Assembly: GCF_900167045.1 (NCBI RefSeq)
Contig: NZ_FUXJ01000015.1
Location: 33,807-97,806 of the forward strand
Source of the DNA: Legionella maceachernii
GTDB taxonomy: Bacteria; Pseudomonadota; Gammaproteobacteria; Legionellales; Legionellaceae
Length of the DNA stretch: 64,000 nucleotides
Direction of reading: 5' to 3'
Both the position numbers and the translations under genes were made by a program. Positions 45,194 through 52,020 of this stretch are shown piece by piece; position 1 is the first letter of the stretch; every line of letters begins with the position of its first letter. Under the pieces are notes generated by a model, which did no database searches, was not told the DNA's origin, and saw nothing but the letters and a program-made list of their open reading frames with translations.

Positions 45194-45234
45194 TCGTCTA
45201 GCTATCGTTTAAATAACTTATTAGTGAGGGTGTG

Positions 45235-45981
45235 ATGCCAAGTATTAAAGCAGTATATCGATATATTGACGAATCAAGTAAATCAAAATTTAATCAATCT
45301 CAATGCTTGTTGACAATCAGCGTTGGCCAAGAAGTGCACGAAAATGAAAAATTTGAAACCACTATAGAATTAGTCAATAACTCTTTTGATTCATGTATCA
45401 TGCTGATTGATGATACTCTACAAAGACATACTATGGTGTTAGATAGAACAGAAAGCCCAAATGATGTATATCAAATTGCTTTAGATGAGGGAGACAGGTG
45501 GTTAGAACGTAATAAGAAATACTTTTCTAACTTATCTAACCTAGCTAATATTATACGTTGGGATAAATGGCTAAACCACTCAAATTATTTAATTAATCAA
45601 AAATTAATTAAAGATGAAATAGAAAATGATTCTGCTTTTAAATTCATATTTGACGACACAATTCAAGAATTTCTCAAAAGATATTATAGTCGATTACTCA
45701 ATAAAACCAATTTTGATTTAGAAAGAGGTTACACATTATGTTTCGACTACTTAATTGAAGAATGTACAGCAATGACCTTATGGCCTGAGTTAGGTTGTCA
45801 TTTTGAAGTTTACCCAAGCAGGCGAAATTTTGCTATGGATGAGACGCACAAGCGTTTTGTGCTACCAAAATGGCCTGATTTACTACACGCCGTTGCGGTA
45901 AAATTTAAAAATAGAAAACAATTAAAACCACAGCAATTTCCCCTTCTTTCTGAAACTCAGCATAGTACGGTAGAAGCCTAG
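45235..45981 (+). CDS. tRNA-dependent cyclodipeptide synthase (XYP subfamily)
   Basis: A protein of 248 residues from ATG 45235 (GAGG upstream; a GTG lies one codon earlier). The active-site set of the CDPS family is visible: nucleophile Ser29 in LTISVGQ, Gln32 at the X40 position of AlbC numbering, Tyr172 and Glu176 in YLIEE (Y178/E182 of AlbC) and Tyr193-Pro194 in FEVYPSRR (Y202/P203). This places it in the XYP subfamily, not the NYH one. These enzymes use two aminoacyl-tRNAs to make cyclic dipeptides (diketopiperazines). No tailoring oxidase or P450 is adjacent, so the free cyclodipeptide is the likely product; its amino acids cannot be read safely. Confidence 0.85.
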   Translation: MPSIKAVYRYIDESSKSKFNQSQCLLTISVGQEVHENEKFETTIELVNNSFDSCIMLIDDTLQRHTMVLDRTESPNDVYQIALDEGDRWLERNKKYFSNLSNLANIIRWDKWLNHSNYLINQKLIKDEIENDSAFKFIFDDTIQEFLKRYYSRLLNKTNFDLERGYTLCFDYLIEECTAMTLWPELGCHFEVYPSRRNFAMDETHKRFVLPKWPDLLHAVAVKFKNRKQLKPQQFPLLSETQHSTVEA

Positions 45982-46368
45982 CTTTATTTAATACCCCCAA
46001 TTAGAAGAATGAGGGTTTTCTTTTGATAAATTTGATAAAAGTGTGAATTAAATAATCTAAAAGAAAACTCTAAATTAAAACTTAAAATGTATTATAAAAT
46101 AGGCATCAATTATATGTTGCTTTGATTTATTATAAGGTGTATGTTTTGCTTCACTAGGAGTTATAGAGTAACGCTATTGATCTAGATATTTTCATGCTCA
46201 ACTTTCTTATTACTACCCCCTCCTTCAACATAAACAAATTCCCCAAATTTAGCATATTTTTCAGCTATTTTTTCAAAACAATTAACATTATGCCATGTGA
46301 TTTATCAGAATCGGTATCTCTAGGGGAGGTAAGCAATAGAAAGAAGCGATCCTCTTCAATTAATTTGA
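45982..46368. other. 386-bp gap after the cyclodipeptide synthase gene
   Basis: A very AT-rich spacer. A weak ACCC...GGGT stem followed by TTTTCTTTT at about 45990-46025 could end the synthase transcript. An ORF at 46194-46445 (83 codons) reads through it but has no ribosome binding site, is low complexity and overlaps the convergent cro-like gene; it is not accepted as a gene. Nothing else is recognised. Confidence 0.3.
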
Positions 46369-46575
46369 TTAAGCAGAGTTCAGTCGCTTATTCAAGGCAT
46401 CTTTATCTATATCAATTGGTAGAATTCCTCCGACTAATTCATTGATTTTATGTTGTTGTTTAAGTGGAATCCAGTTAGCTTTTTTCCACTTATAAAAATT
46501 TTGTGACTTAATGCCAAGTTTTTTACATAATTCATAACCGCTGCCAAAATGTTGAATGGCCTCATTAATATTCAT
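46369..46575 (-). CDS. Cro-like repressor 2
   Basis: A 68-residue protein with the helix-turn-helix AIQHFGSGYELCKKLGIKSQNFYKWKK, the same fold as repressor 1 but different in recognition helix (SQNFYKWKK against SQNMTKWKA). ATG 46575 follows GGGAGACGTATT. It is divergent from the integrase, with overlapping promoters between them. A role in controlling integrase expression is the simplest reading. Confidence 0.75.
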   Translation of the reverse strand: MNINEAIQHFGSGYELCKKLGIKSQNFYKWKKANWIPLKQQHKINELVGGILPIDIDKDALNKRLNSA

Positions 46576-46594
46576 AATACGTCTCCCATACTTA

Positions 46595-46658
46595 ATTGTA
46601 TATTAATTAGCGTGGGTGAACAAAATATTTGACACTATACAACTAAAGGTTGCATAAT
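46595..46658. promoter_or_regulatory. Divergent promoters for cro-like gene 2 and integrase
   Basis: Plus strand: TTGACA (46629-46634), 18-bp spacer, CATAAT (46653-46658), driving the integrase. Minus strand: TTGTTC (46618-46623), 17-bp spacer, TACAAT (46595-46600), driving cro-like 2. The integrase spacer holds an imperfect palindrome TATACAACT-AA-AGGTTGCATA that could be an operator. Confidence 0.6.
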
Positions 46659-46705
46659 TGCGGTTTTTAAAAAACAGGCAAGGATGCTTTTTTCAGGAGC
46701 GATCT

Positions 46706-47923
46706 ATGTTGCCTTTATTTGATAACATCAATTACTTGAGTACAAATGCCAGAAACGTTGTCTTGCCTGACCACGCAAACCTAGATGACTTCACTTATGC
46801 GTTAAGTTTTCTGCGTTGCTATACTGAAAGTATAGGCACTTTTAACAGCTATCGCAGGGAAGTGGAGCGATTATTGCAGTGGTGTGCTCATAAACAGACC
46901 TCTCTAATCGAACTTACCAGAGATGATATAGACCAATTTGTTAAATTTTGCCAGCACCCTCCTATAGGTTGGATTGGATTAAAAAAAGTCATACGGTTTA
47001 CGAGTAAAAATGGCATTCGCACCCCAAATCCAGACTGGAAACCTTTCGTTGTAACACTGCCTAAAGCACAAGTCCATGCCATGCGTCTTGAAGGCAATAT
47101 GCCTAAAGCATCCGACTACAAAATGTCTCAAGGCTCTCTTCAAGAAACATTTGCTATACTCAGTACTTTCTTCAATTTTTTAATCTCTGAGCGATACATA
47201 ACCTCAAATCCAATTTCTTTAATTCGACAAAAGAGCAAATATTTTCGCAAGCATCAGCATGTTAGGCAAAATAGAAGATTAACCACTATGCAGTGGCAGA
47301 CCATATTGGATTCTATTGATCTGATCGATGGCAAAAGTGATACATGGAAAGAACGCACACGATTTATGCTAAGTCTATTTTTTGGCCTATATTTGCGTAT
47401 CTCTGAGGTAACAGCCAGCGAACGATGGATACCTAGTATGAACCATTTTACAAAAGATACTGAAGGAAATTGGTGGTTTACTACTGTAGGTAAAGGGAAC
47501 AAAGAGCGTCAAATTGCAGTTAGTGAAGCAGTACTTGCTAGCCTGACGAGATGGCGTACTTTCTTAAAGTTAAGTCCATTGCCAACGCCAGCTGATACTC
47601 GACCACTAATCCCTAAACTTCGTGATTATGGAGCGGTTACTGCTACTGAGGTAGTTAGGCGAATATTACAAACCTGCTTCAATAAGGCATCTGAAATATT
47701 AGCCGTATCACATCCTGATGAATCTGATGGTTTAAGGGAGGTTACAGTGCACTGGCTAAGACATACGGCGATTTCAGAAGATGTTAAGAGAAGACCGCTG
47801 AACCATGTCCGTGACGATGCTGGTCATGAATCAATCAATACGACTAATAGATACATTAATACCCTTCATCGTGAGCGCCATAAAACCGCAAGAGACAAAC
47901 CAATTATGCCTTCAAACGATTAA
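46706..47923 (+). CDS. Tyrosine recombinase (phage integrase)
   Basis: A protein of 405 residues from ATG 46706 (CAGGAGCGATCT upstream); the frame opens 16 codons earlier without a site. The N-terminal core-binding region is present (YTESIGTFNSYRREVERLL). The catalytic domain shows Arg in YLRISEV, Lys in VGKGNKERQ, His-x-x-Arg in VHWLRHTA, His in AGHES and Tyr in NRYINT. It is the best candidate for integrating this prophage at the split replication gene, although the att sites are about 8 kb away rather than adjacent. Confidence 0.88.
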   Translation: MLPLFDNINYLSTNARNVVLPDHANLDDFTYALSFLRCYTESIGTFNSYRREVERLLQWCAHKQTSLIELTRDDIDQFVKFCQHPPIGWIGLKKVIRFTSKNGIRTPNPDWKPFVVTLPKAQVHAMRLEGNMPKASDYKMSQGSLQETFAILSTFFNFLISERYITSNPISLIRQKSKYFRKHQHVRQNRRLTTMQWQTILDSIDLIDGKSDTWKERTRFMLSLFFGLYLRISEVTASERWIPSMNHFTKDTEGNWWFTTVGKGNKERQIAVSEAVLASLTRWRTFLKLSPLPTPADTRPLIPKLRDYGAVTATEVVRRILQTCFNKASEILAVSHPDESDGLREVTVHWLRHTAISEDVKRRPLNHVRDDAGHESINTTNRYINTLHRERHKTARDKPIMPSND

Positions 47924-47925
47924 TG

Positions 47926-47956
47926 TATAGCCTCCATGTGAAAAACGGAGGCTATA
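47926..47956 (+). terminator. Hairpin after the integrase gene
   Basis: A perfect 10-bp stem TATAGCCTCC / GGAGGCTATA with an 11-nt loop begins two bases after the integrase stop codon. The run after it is GGAAGC rather than T-rich, so it may be a processing site or strong stall rather than an efficient terminator. Confidence 0.6.
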
Positions 47957-48179
47957 GGAAGCGCGGGCAGAACCGTTGCTTAACTCCTTCTACTCTAGGT
48001 AGATGAGATATTCAATTAAGAATCAGTAATAACATCAGTGTCAAGCCCCATAAACCAATTTAGTAGCATCTTCCTCTGGAATGATGGTCGCACCATGACT
48101 GAACTTAAGATTATTTCACGGTAGTTACAGTTACCTATACACTGTCCTAGCAACCTAGCGTTCCATCATAATTCCGCTA

Positions 48180-48563
48180 CTATGCGGAAAGCAGTTTTAA
48201 CTTTAATAAAAATTCCATTAACTCTAATACGTCATTACCCGTCACTGGTCTGCGAAAGCTGTGGCATTGTTCACTTTTGGGTTGTTCCAAATTAGAAGAT
48301 GAATACAGAAATACTATGGGTGTTTCTTGATTGAGTTTTGATTTCCTGTGTAAACTGTCTATAAGCTTTGAGCAGCTAATTTGAGTATCTAACTTTTCAT
48401 CAATTAAGATAAAGTCATAAAACTTAGTGTCTGTTTGCGTTAATGTTGATTCAATATCCCAAGCAAAATCTACTGAGTAATTCAGTTTCTCTAAATGACT
48501 TCTTAAAACAATACGCCCTTCTAATGTAGGCTCAATGACTAAAAGATTGAATCGATGCCACAT
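48180..48563 (-). CDS. Orphan, degenerate response-regulator receiver
   Basis: A protein of 127 residues from ATG 48563; a GTG lies three codons earlier. The fold is that of a receiver: beta-1 LLVIEPT carries only Glu in place of the paired acidic residues, the phospho-acceptor Asp is in FILIDEKL, beta-4 ends SSS in VFLYSSS, and the usual Lys is replaced by Arg in FRRPV. It has no output domain. It could accept phosphate from a hybrid kinase such as the one at 41701, or sequester one as a pseudo-receiver. A phage-borne receiver with altered active site is unusual. Confidence 0.65.
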   Translation of the reverse strand: MWHRFNLLVIEPTLEGRIVLRSHLEKLNYSVDFAWDIESTLTQTDTKFYDFILIDEKLDTQISCSKLIDSLHRKSKLNQETPIVFLYSSSNLEQPKSEQCHSFRRPVTGNDVLELMEFLLKLKLLSA

Positions 48564-48583
48564 AATTAGCACCCTAAGAAACC

Positions 48584-48760
48584 TTAGCTTTTATTTTGCC
48601 TGGCCATTGTGGCTTCATCAAGGGTATCGTGGTAGGTCATGAACTCAGGAGTTCCCATTGAGTTGGAACGCATGATGCAATACTGTTTTCCATCGTAAAT
48701 TATGTCATATCCAGTGTTTCTGTAAGCTTTTGTTTCTATAATTTCAACTGTGCGAGTCAT
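48584..48760 (-). CDS. Small phage protein, unknown
   Basis: A 58-residue protein (MTRTVEIIETKAYRNTGYDI, then a motif YDGKQYCIMRSNSMGTPEFM). AAGG precedes the ATG. The start codon overlaps the stop of the upstream membrane gene (ATGA), placing it in the same small operon. No family recognised. Confidence 0.55.
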   Translation of the reverse strand: MTRTVEIIETKAYRNTGYDIIYDGKQYCIMRSNSMGTPEFMTYHDTLDEATMARQNKS

Positions 48761-48936
48761 TTTTTAACCTTATTCATTTGCCCAAAATAATACCCAATAA
48801 CCAAAGTAGCTAAAGGTGGTAGTATTATTTTGCTGCTCTCAAAAATTCTATTATGAGGCGATGCTAATTCGGTAAAAGCTGACAACACAAATAAAAGGCT
48901 CACAGCAATTAGTACATTTCTACATAGGGAGTTCAT
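48757..48936 (-). CDS. Small membrane protein, holin candidate
   Basis: A 59-residue protein with two hydrophobic segments (VLIAVSLLFVLSA and a later LATLVIGYYFG) separated by a charged loop, typical of small holins. It overlaps the neighbouring genes at both ends (GAATGA and ATGA). No endolysin is recognised nearby, so the lysis role is only a suggestion from topology and operon context. Confidence 0.5.
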   Translation of the reverse strand: MNSLCRNVLIAVSLLFVLSAFTELASPHNRIFESSKIILPPLATLVIGYYFGQMNKVKK

Positions 48937-49346
48937 TCGTTATCTGAATTAGTGGTTTTTTTGCTCCTAGCCCCCCAGGTGTAGCCACCCAAAGCCCCTG
49001 CTCCTACATACGTAATAACTTTTAGAATTTCCATTACAATTTGGTCTTTACCTTTTGAAATGGCTAAAGCAAACAGTCCAAATAAACCTGCTATTATTAG
49101 CATGGCAAAGCCCAGGTAATATTTGGTGTTATTGGCCTCATGCTTGCGCTCATCTGCTCTATCTTGAATTTGAGCTTGCAAAGATGCTAATGCAAATTCA
49201 TGGTCATTTGATTGAGTGAGCTTAGCTTGCTCAATTTCTTTCTCTCTAAGCTCTAAATCTTTAGTTTGATTACTAACAATTCTTTCGACTATAGCGGGAG
49301 TTAAAGCTAATTGACTTTTATTATTCTTAGATTCTGAATCAATCAT
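48933..49346 (-). CDS. Coiled-coil plus two-segment membrane protein
   Basis: A 137-residue protein. The N-terminal half is a charged coiled coil (LREKEIEQAKLTQ, LQAQIQDRADERKH), followed by two hydrophobic segments (FAMLIIAGLFGLFALAI and VITYVGAGALGGYTWG). DUF2335-like or spanin-like proteins share this type, but the resemblance is general. It overlaps the small membrane gene by four bases, so both are probably made from one message. Confidence 0.55.
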   Translation of the reverse strand: MIDSESKNNKSQLALTPAIVERIVSNQTKDLELREKEIEQAKLTQSNDHEFALASLQAQIQDRADERKHEANNTKYYLGFAMLIIAGLFGLFALAISKGKDQIVMEILKVITYVGAGALGGYTWGARSKKTTNSDNE

Positions 49347-49528
49347 TATTTATATACTGGCCTTTTATAGTGGACTTTTATTTTACCAAAGTCTTTTTGG
49401 CCAAGACGTGGAGGTACAACCTCTGTATAGGAAATATTAGCCTTATCTCCTGCCTTTAAGTTTATAAACTCTCTGGGAGATAAAGATTCTTGATTAAATT
49501 TAGTTAAATGTATGGTTTTAGTGCTCAT
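49346..49528 (-). CDS. Small phage protein at head of membrane-gene operon
   Basis: A protein of 60 residues from ATG 49528, which has AGGAGGACAACTA upstream; the longer frame is unsupported. STKTIHLTKFNQESLSPREF, then a basic end (KIKVHYKRPVYK). The leader AGGAGGACAA resembles the leaders at 15773, 51576 and 52021. It overlaps the coiled-coil gene and is probably the first gene of the operon running down to 48584. Confidence 0.5.
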   Translation of the reverse strand: MSTKTIHLTKFNQESLSPREFINLKAGDKANISYTEVVPPRLGQKDFGKIKVHYKRPVYK

Positions 49529-49653
49529 TAGTTGTCCTCCTACCCCGTAATTATAGAAGATTAACAAGAGGATCACTATAGGTAGGCGAAAATAAAATTT
49601 CCCCAGAAAATTATATGGGGTATAGGGTAGACCATTATGTTGAAAGCAACAAT

Positions 49654-49794
49654 ATGGTGAATTGTTTCCTTTTTGGAAATTGTTGGAAAATTATACAGGA
49701 GTTAGGGAAGTGCTCTGGTTGTGGAGGAAGTGGAGCCTCCGCTACTCAACAGGGAGTGCCTCGCTGCGGGGCATACCCCCTTCAAACGCTATGA
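49654..49794 (+). CDS. Tiny Cys-rich ORF in a GC-rich patch
   Basis: A 46-codon ORF containing KCSGCGGSGASATQQGVPRC, a CxxCxGxG...C pattern reminiscent of small phage zinc fingers. It lies in a patch visibly richer in G+C than its surroundings (about 49690-49860), where stems such as TGCCTC-GCTGC-GGGGCA can also form. An RNA element is an alternative. Confidence 0.3.
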   Translation: MVNCFLFGNCWKIIQELGKCSGCGGSGASATQQGVPRCGAYPLQTL

Positions 49795-49881
49795 CAGTAC
49801 CCCTCTCCTACCCATGGGCAAGCGAGAAGGCATGGCATTGGATGACTGCAAGGTCATCACATCTATTTGATCGCCATGCTA

Positions 49882-49897
49882 TTAAACCTAGGTTGAA
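49882..49897. promoter_or_regulatory. Operator-like palindrome upstream of resolvase
   Basis: TTAAACCTAGGTTGAA matches the sequence of the operator at 51498-51513 exactly and lies 170 bp upstream of the resolvase start, between divergent genes. It probably binds the same phage repressor. Confidence 0.5.
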
Positions 49898-50066
49898 CAA
49901 TCACTATTTATTTTAATTATTTTTTGTGTTGCATAACCACTATTCTACATACACTCAATGCGACACTATCATCAATATCGTTGCAATGAGCATTAAATAA
50001 CTTTAATTGACACTTGTTGCAAACGTACTGTATATTCCATGCTTTGCTAACAATGGAGTACAATTT

Positions 50067-50645
50067 ATGCACATAGGTTACAAGAGGGTAAGCACTCAAG
50101 ATCAAACGACAGCTAGACAGCTCGTAGGCATTGAATTAGACCGCGTATATGAAGAGCACGCAAGCGGAGCAACTAAGGATAGGCCAGAGCTTAAACGTTG
50201 CTTAGATGCACTACGCAAAGGCGATACGCTGCACGTTCATGCAGTTGATAGATTGTCTCGTTCAATGCGTGACTTATTAGAAATAGTTGAGCAAGTATTA
50301 AAAGCTGAAGCCTCTATCATTATCTATTCGCCACGCTTAGAGTTTAGTACTAATGAGAATAACCACTTTCAAACCTTCCAACTACAGCTATTTGCCTCAA
50401 TAGCGCAATTAGAACGTGCAATGAGTAGAGAACGTCAGCGCGAAGGAATAACGCAAGCTAAAAAGAAAGGTACAAGAAGCGGTAAGCCATTTGGTAAACA
50501 ACCTCTTGATCCTAACCTTAAGCCGCAAGCCATTGTCCTATGTGACCAAGGATTGAATATAACCCATATAGCAAAAGAACTAAAAATATCTCGTGCCTCT
50601 GTATATAAATTACTTGAAGGACATACTCGCCAAATCACTTACTAG
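50067..50645 (+). CDS. Serine recombinase (resolvase/invertase family)
   Basis: A protein of 192 residues from ATG 50067 (GGAGTACAATTT upstream). The resolvase start HIGYKRVSTQDQ carries the nucleophilic Ser. Further Arg/Asp elements are SGATKDRPELKRCLDALRKGD and DRLSRSMRDLLEIV. The C-terminal helix-turn-helix is ITHIAKELKISRASVYKLLE. It could resolve multimers, invert or delete fibre modules, or be a second integration candidate. No inverted repeats flanking the fibre genes were seen. Confidence 0.88.
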   Translation: MHIGYKRVSTQDQTTARQLVGIELDRVYEEHASGATKDRPELKRCLDALRKGDTLHVHAVDRLSRSMRDLLEIVEQVLKAEASIIIYSPRLEFSTNENNHFQTFQLQLFASIAQLERAMSRERQREGITQAKKKGTRSGKPFGKQPLDPNLKPQAIVLCDQGLNITHIAKELKISRASVYKLLEGHTRQITY

Positions 50646-50684
50646 ACACGGCAAAGACTCATTAATATATCTATCATACAGCGT

Positions 50685-51050
50685 TTAATAATCTTTCTCA
50701 TGTAGTTGCTCAAGCTCCTTAATTTTCTCTTTAAGAGCTTGGGTATCATCATTGCCAACATTCTCAACAATTTGCTTTTCAACCCATCCTTGACTTGCTC
50801 CTTGAGTCTTTAAGTATAAAGCTTGTGCCTTACCATCACCGCCAATGGCTTGTTGATATACGGTTTTAGCAATACGCTCAATAGCAATAGATTTGGCTGT
50901 TTTGAGTTCCTTGGCGTAATACTTATTCAATGTATTATCTGTCATATCAAGAATTTCACATATGATATGAATTGGTGTACCAGCCATAACCAAATCACTA
51001 ACCCGCTGCCTTAATTCGTCTGTTGGTTGGTGTGTATTATGCATTACCAT
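50685..51050 (-). CDS. Small terminase-like DNA-binding protein
   Basis: A protein of 121 residues from ATG 51050 (AAAGGAG eight bases upstream; GTG 51059 possible). The N-terminal half is a helix-turn-helix (TPIHIICEILDMTDNTLNKY), followed by IAKTVYQQAIGGDGKAQALYLKTQG and WVEKQIVENV. This pattern is common in phage small terminase subunits, which mark pac/cos sites. It is over 9 kb from the large subunit, with accessory genes between. Confidence 0.6.
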   Translation of the reverse strand: MVMHNTHQPTDELRQRVSDLVMAGTPIHIICEILDMTDNTLNKYYAKELKTAKSIAIERIAKTVYQQAIGGDGKAQALYLKTQGASQGWVEKQIVENVGNDDTQALKEKIKELEQLHEKDY

Positions 51051-51078
51051 TTTAAGCACTCCTTTGCTCTAAATGATT

Positions 51079-51402
51079 TTAAGCTTTTTTGCGCTTATAA
51101 ATCGCCCTCTTAGGATCAACCTTGGTTTGTGTTTCCTTCCCAGCTTGAATAGCTTGTATTTCTGCAAGCTGTTTATCAGTGGGTAAGCCTTCATTTTCCT
51201 TTAATTCAAGTGTAGTAGTTGGCACGCAATCAGCCACACGTTTTACAACATCATTAATAGGTTCGACAGCTTCAACAATAGTGGGCTTTGACTTTTCTGT
51301 AACGCTTCCTGTACCTAAACACAAATTACAATCGCCCATCATTCCGCCAAGCTTAGCAACCTGTTTCATTCCCCTGCAATTAGGACATCTTATTTTATCC
51401 AT
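51079..51402 (-). CDS. Zinc-finger-type small phage protein
   Basis: A 107-residue protein starting MDKIRCPNCRGMKQVAK and then GDCNLCLGTGSV, giving two CxxC pairs as in a treble-clef zinc finger. The rest is a hydrophilic linker and basic end (KVDPKRAIYKRKKA). It precedes the terminase-like gene on the same strand, so it may be part of a packaging or regulatory pair. Unknown function. Confidence 0.55.
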   Translation of the reverse strand: MDKIRCPNCRGMKQVAKLGGMMGDCNLCLGTGSVTEKSKPTIVEAVEPINDVVKRVADCVPTTTLELKENEGLPTDKQLAEIQAIQAGKETQTKVDPKRAIYKRKKA

Positions 51403-51490
51403 TATGTACCATCCTTAGTTAGTTTACCCCCTACTATAACCGCTTACACATCAAATTTAAAATAATTGTCGCAAAAGTTATATTTACATG

Positions 51491-51547
51491 TTGACAGTTA
51501 AACCTAGGTTGAATAAAATCCCTTTCAAGTTAAACCTAGGTTTAACT
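51491..51547 (+). promoter_or_regulatory. Strong early promoter with operators built in
   Basis: TTGACA (51491-51496) and TAAAAT (51514-51519) are separated by 17 bp, and the spacer is almost entirely the operator TTAAACCTAGGTTGAA (51498-51513). A second, perfect 18-bp palindrome GTTAAACCTAGGTTTAAC lies at 51530-51547 just downstream. A repressor bound here would block RNA polymerase directly. It drives the plus-strand operon from 51576. Confidence 0.8.
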
Positions 51548-51575
51548 TTTAATCTGTAACTGGAGGACAATCCAA

Positions 51576-51941
51576 ATGAGTAGAAGTAGCAAAAGAGAGT
51601 TATTAAATAACCTTTATAGTTCAATCAAAGAGCGGCTTGAATGGCATATTTCAAATGATGAGCTTAAAGACATGACAAGAGACGAAGTGATAGACAGTTT
51701 AGAAGATTCACGCTTTGAAATTATTGACGGGGAATTGCCAATTTATTACAGCGATATGGCTAAACTACTGGCTGAAAATACAAACTTTGCAACTGTAGAT
51801 GATGAGGGAATTTTACCTAAAAACCCTAATGTTTGGGACATCATTACTGCTTCAGTCCATGAGTTTCTATCGGGTGAATTCTATCAATTAGCGTGTGATG
51901 CAGTTGACGAGTTAATACCTGAATTTAGCAAAGAATTTTAA
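51576..51941 (+). CDS. Early phage protein, unknown
   Basis: The 121-residue acidic protein (MSRSSKRELLNNLYSSIKER, then ISNDELKDMTRDEVIDSLED) has no recognised domain. It is the first gene of the operon from the operator-controlled promoter. The leader TGGAGGACAATCCA before the ATG can form a short stem (TGGA/TCCA), a feature shared with the next gene. Confidence 0.6.
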   Translation: MSRSSKRELLNNLYSSIKERLEWHISNDELKDMTRDEVIDSLEDSRFEIIDGELPIYYSDMAKLLAENTNFATVDDEGILPKNPNVWDIITASVHEFLSGEFYQLACDAVDELIPEFSKEF

Positions 51942-52020
51942 GTATTCCGGTAAAACCGGATAACTGAACTATTAAGAAAAACTTAATAGTTCAAATTTAA
52001 ACACAATGGAGGACAATCCA

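Noticed and set aside
46194..46445. 83-codon plus-strand ORF after the cyclodipeptide synthase
   Set aside because: No ribosome binding site, low-complexity Phe/Ile/Asn content and overlap with a convincing convergent cro-like gene.
49662..49916. 84-codon plus-strand ORF in the GC-rich patch
   Set aside because: No recognisable protein character; the alternative frame with a CxxC cluster is more plausible and itself weak.
50067..50645. Serine resolvase as tail-fibre invertase
   Set aside because: All fibre genes point the same way and I saw no inverted repeats flanking a switchable segment.
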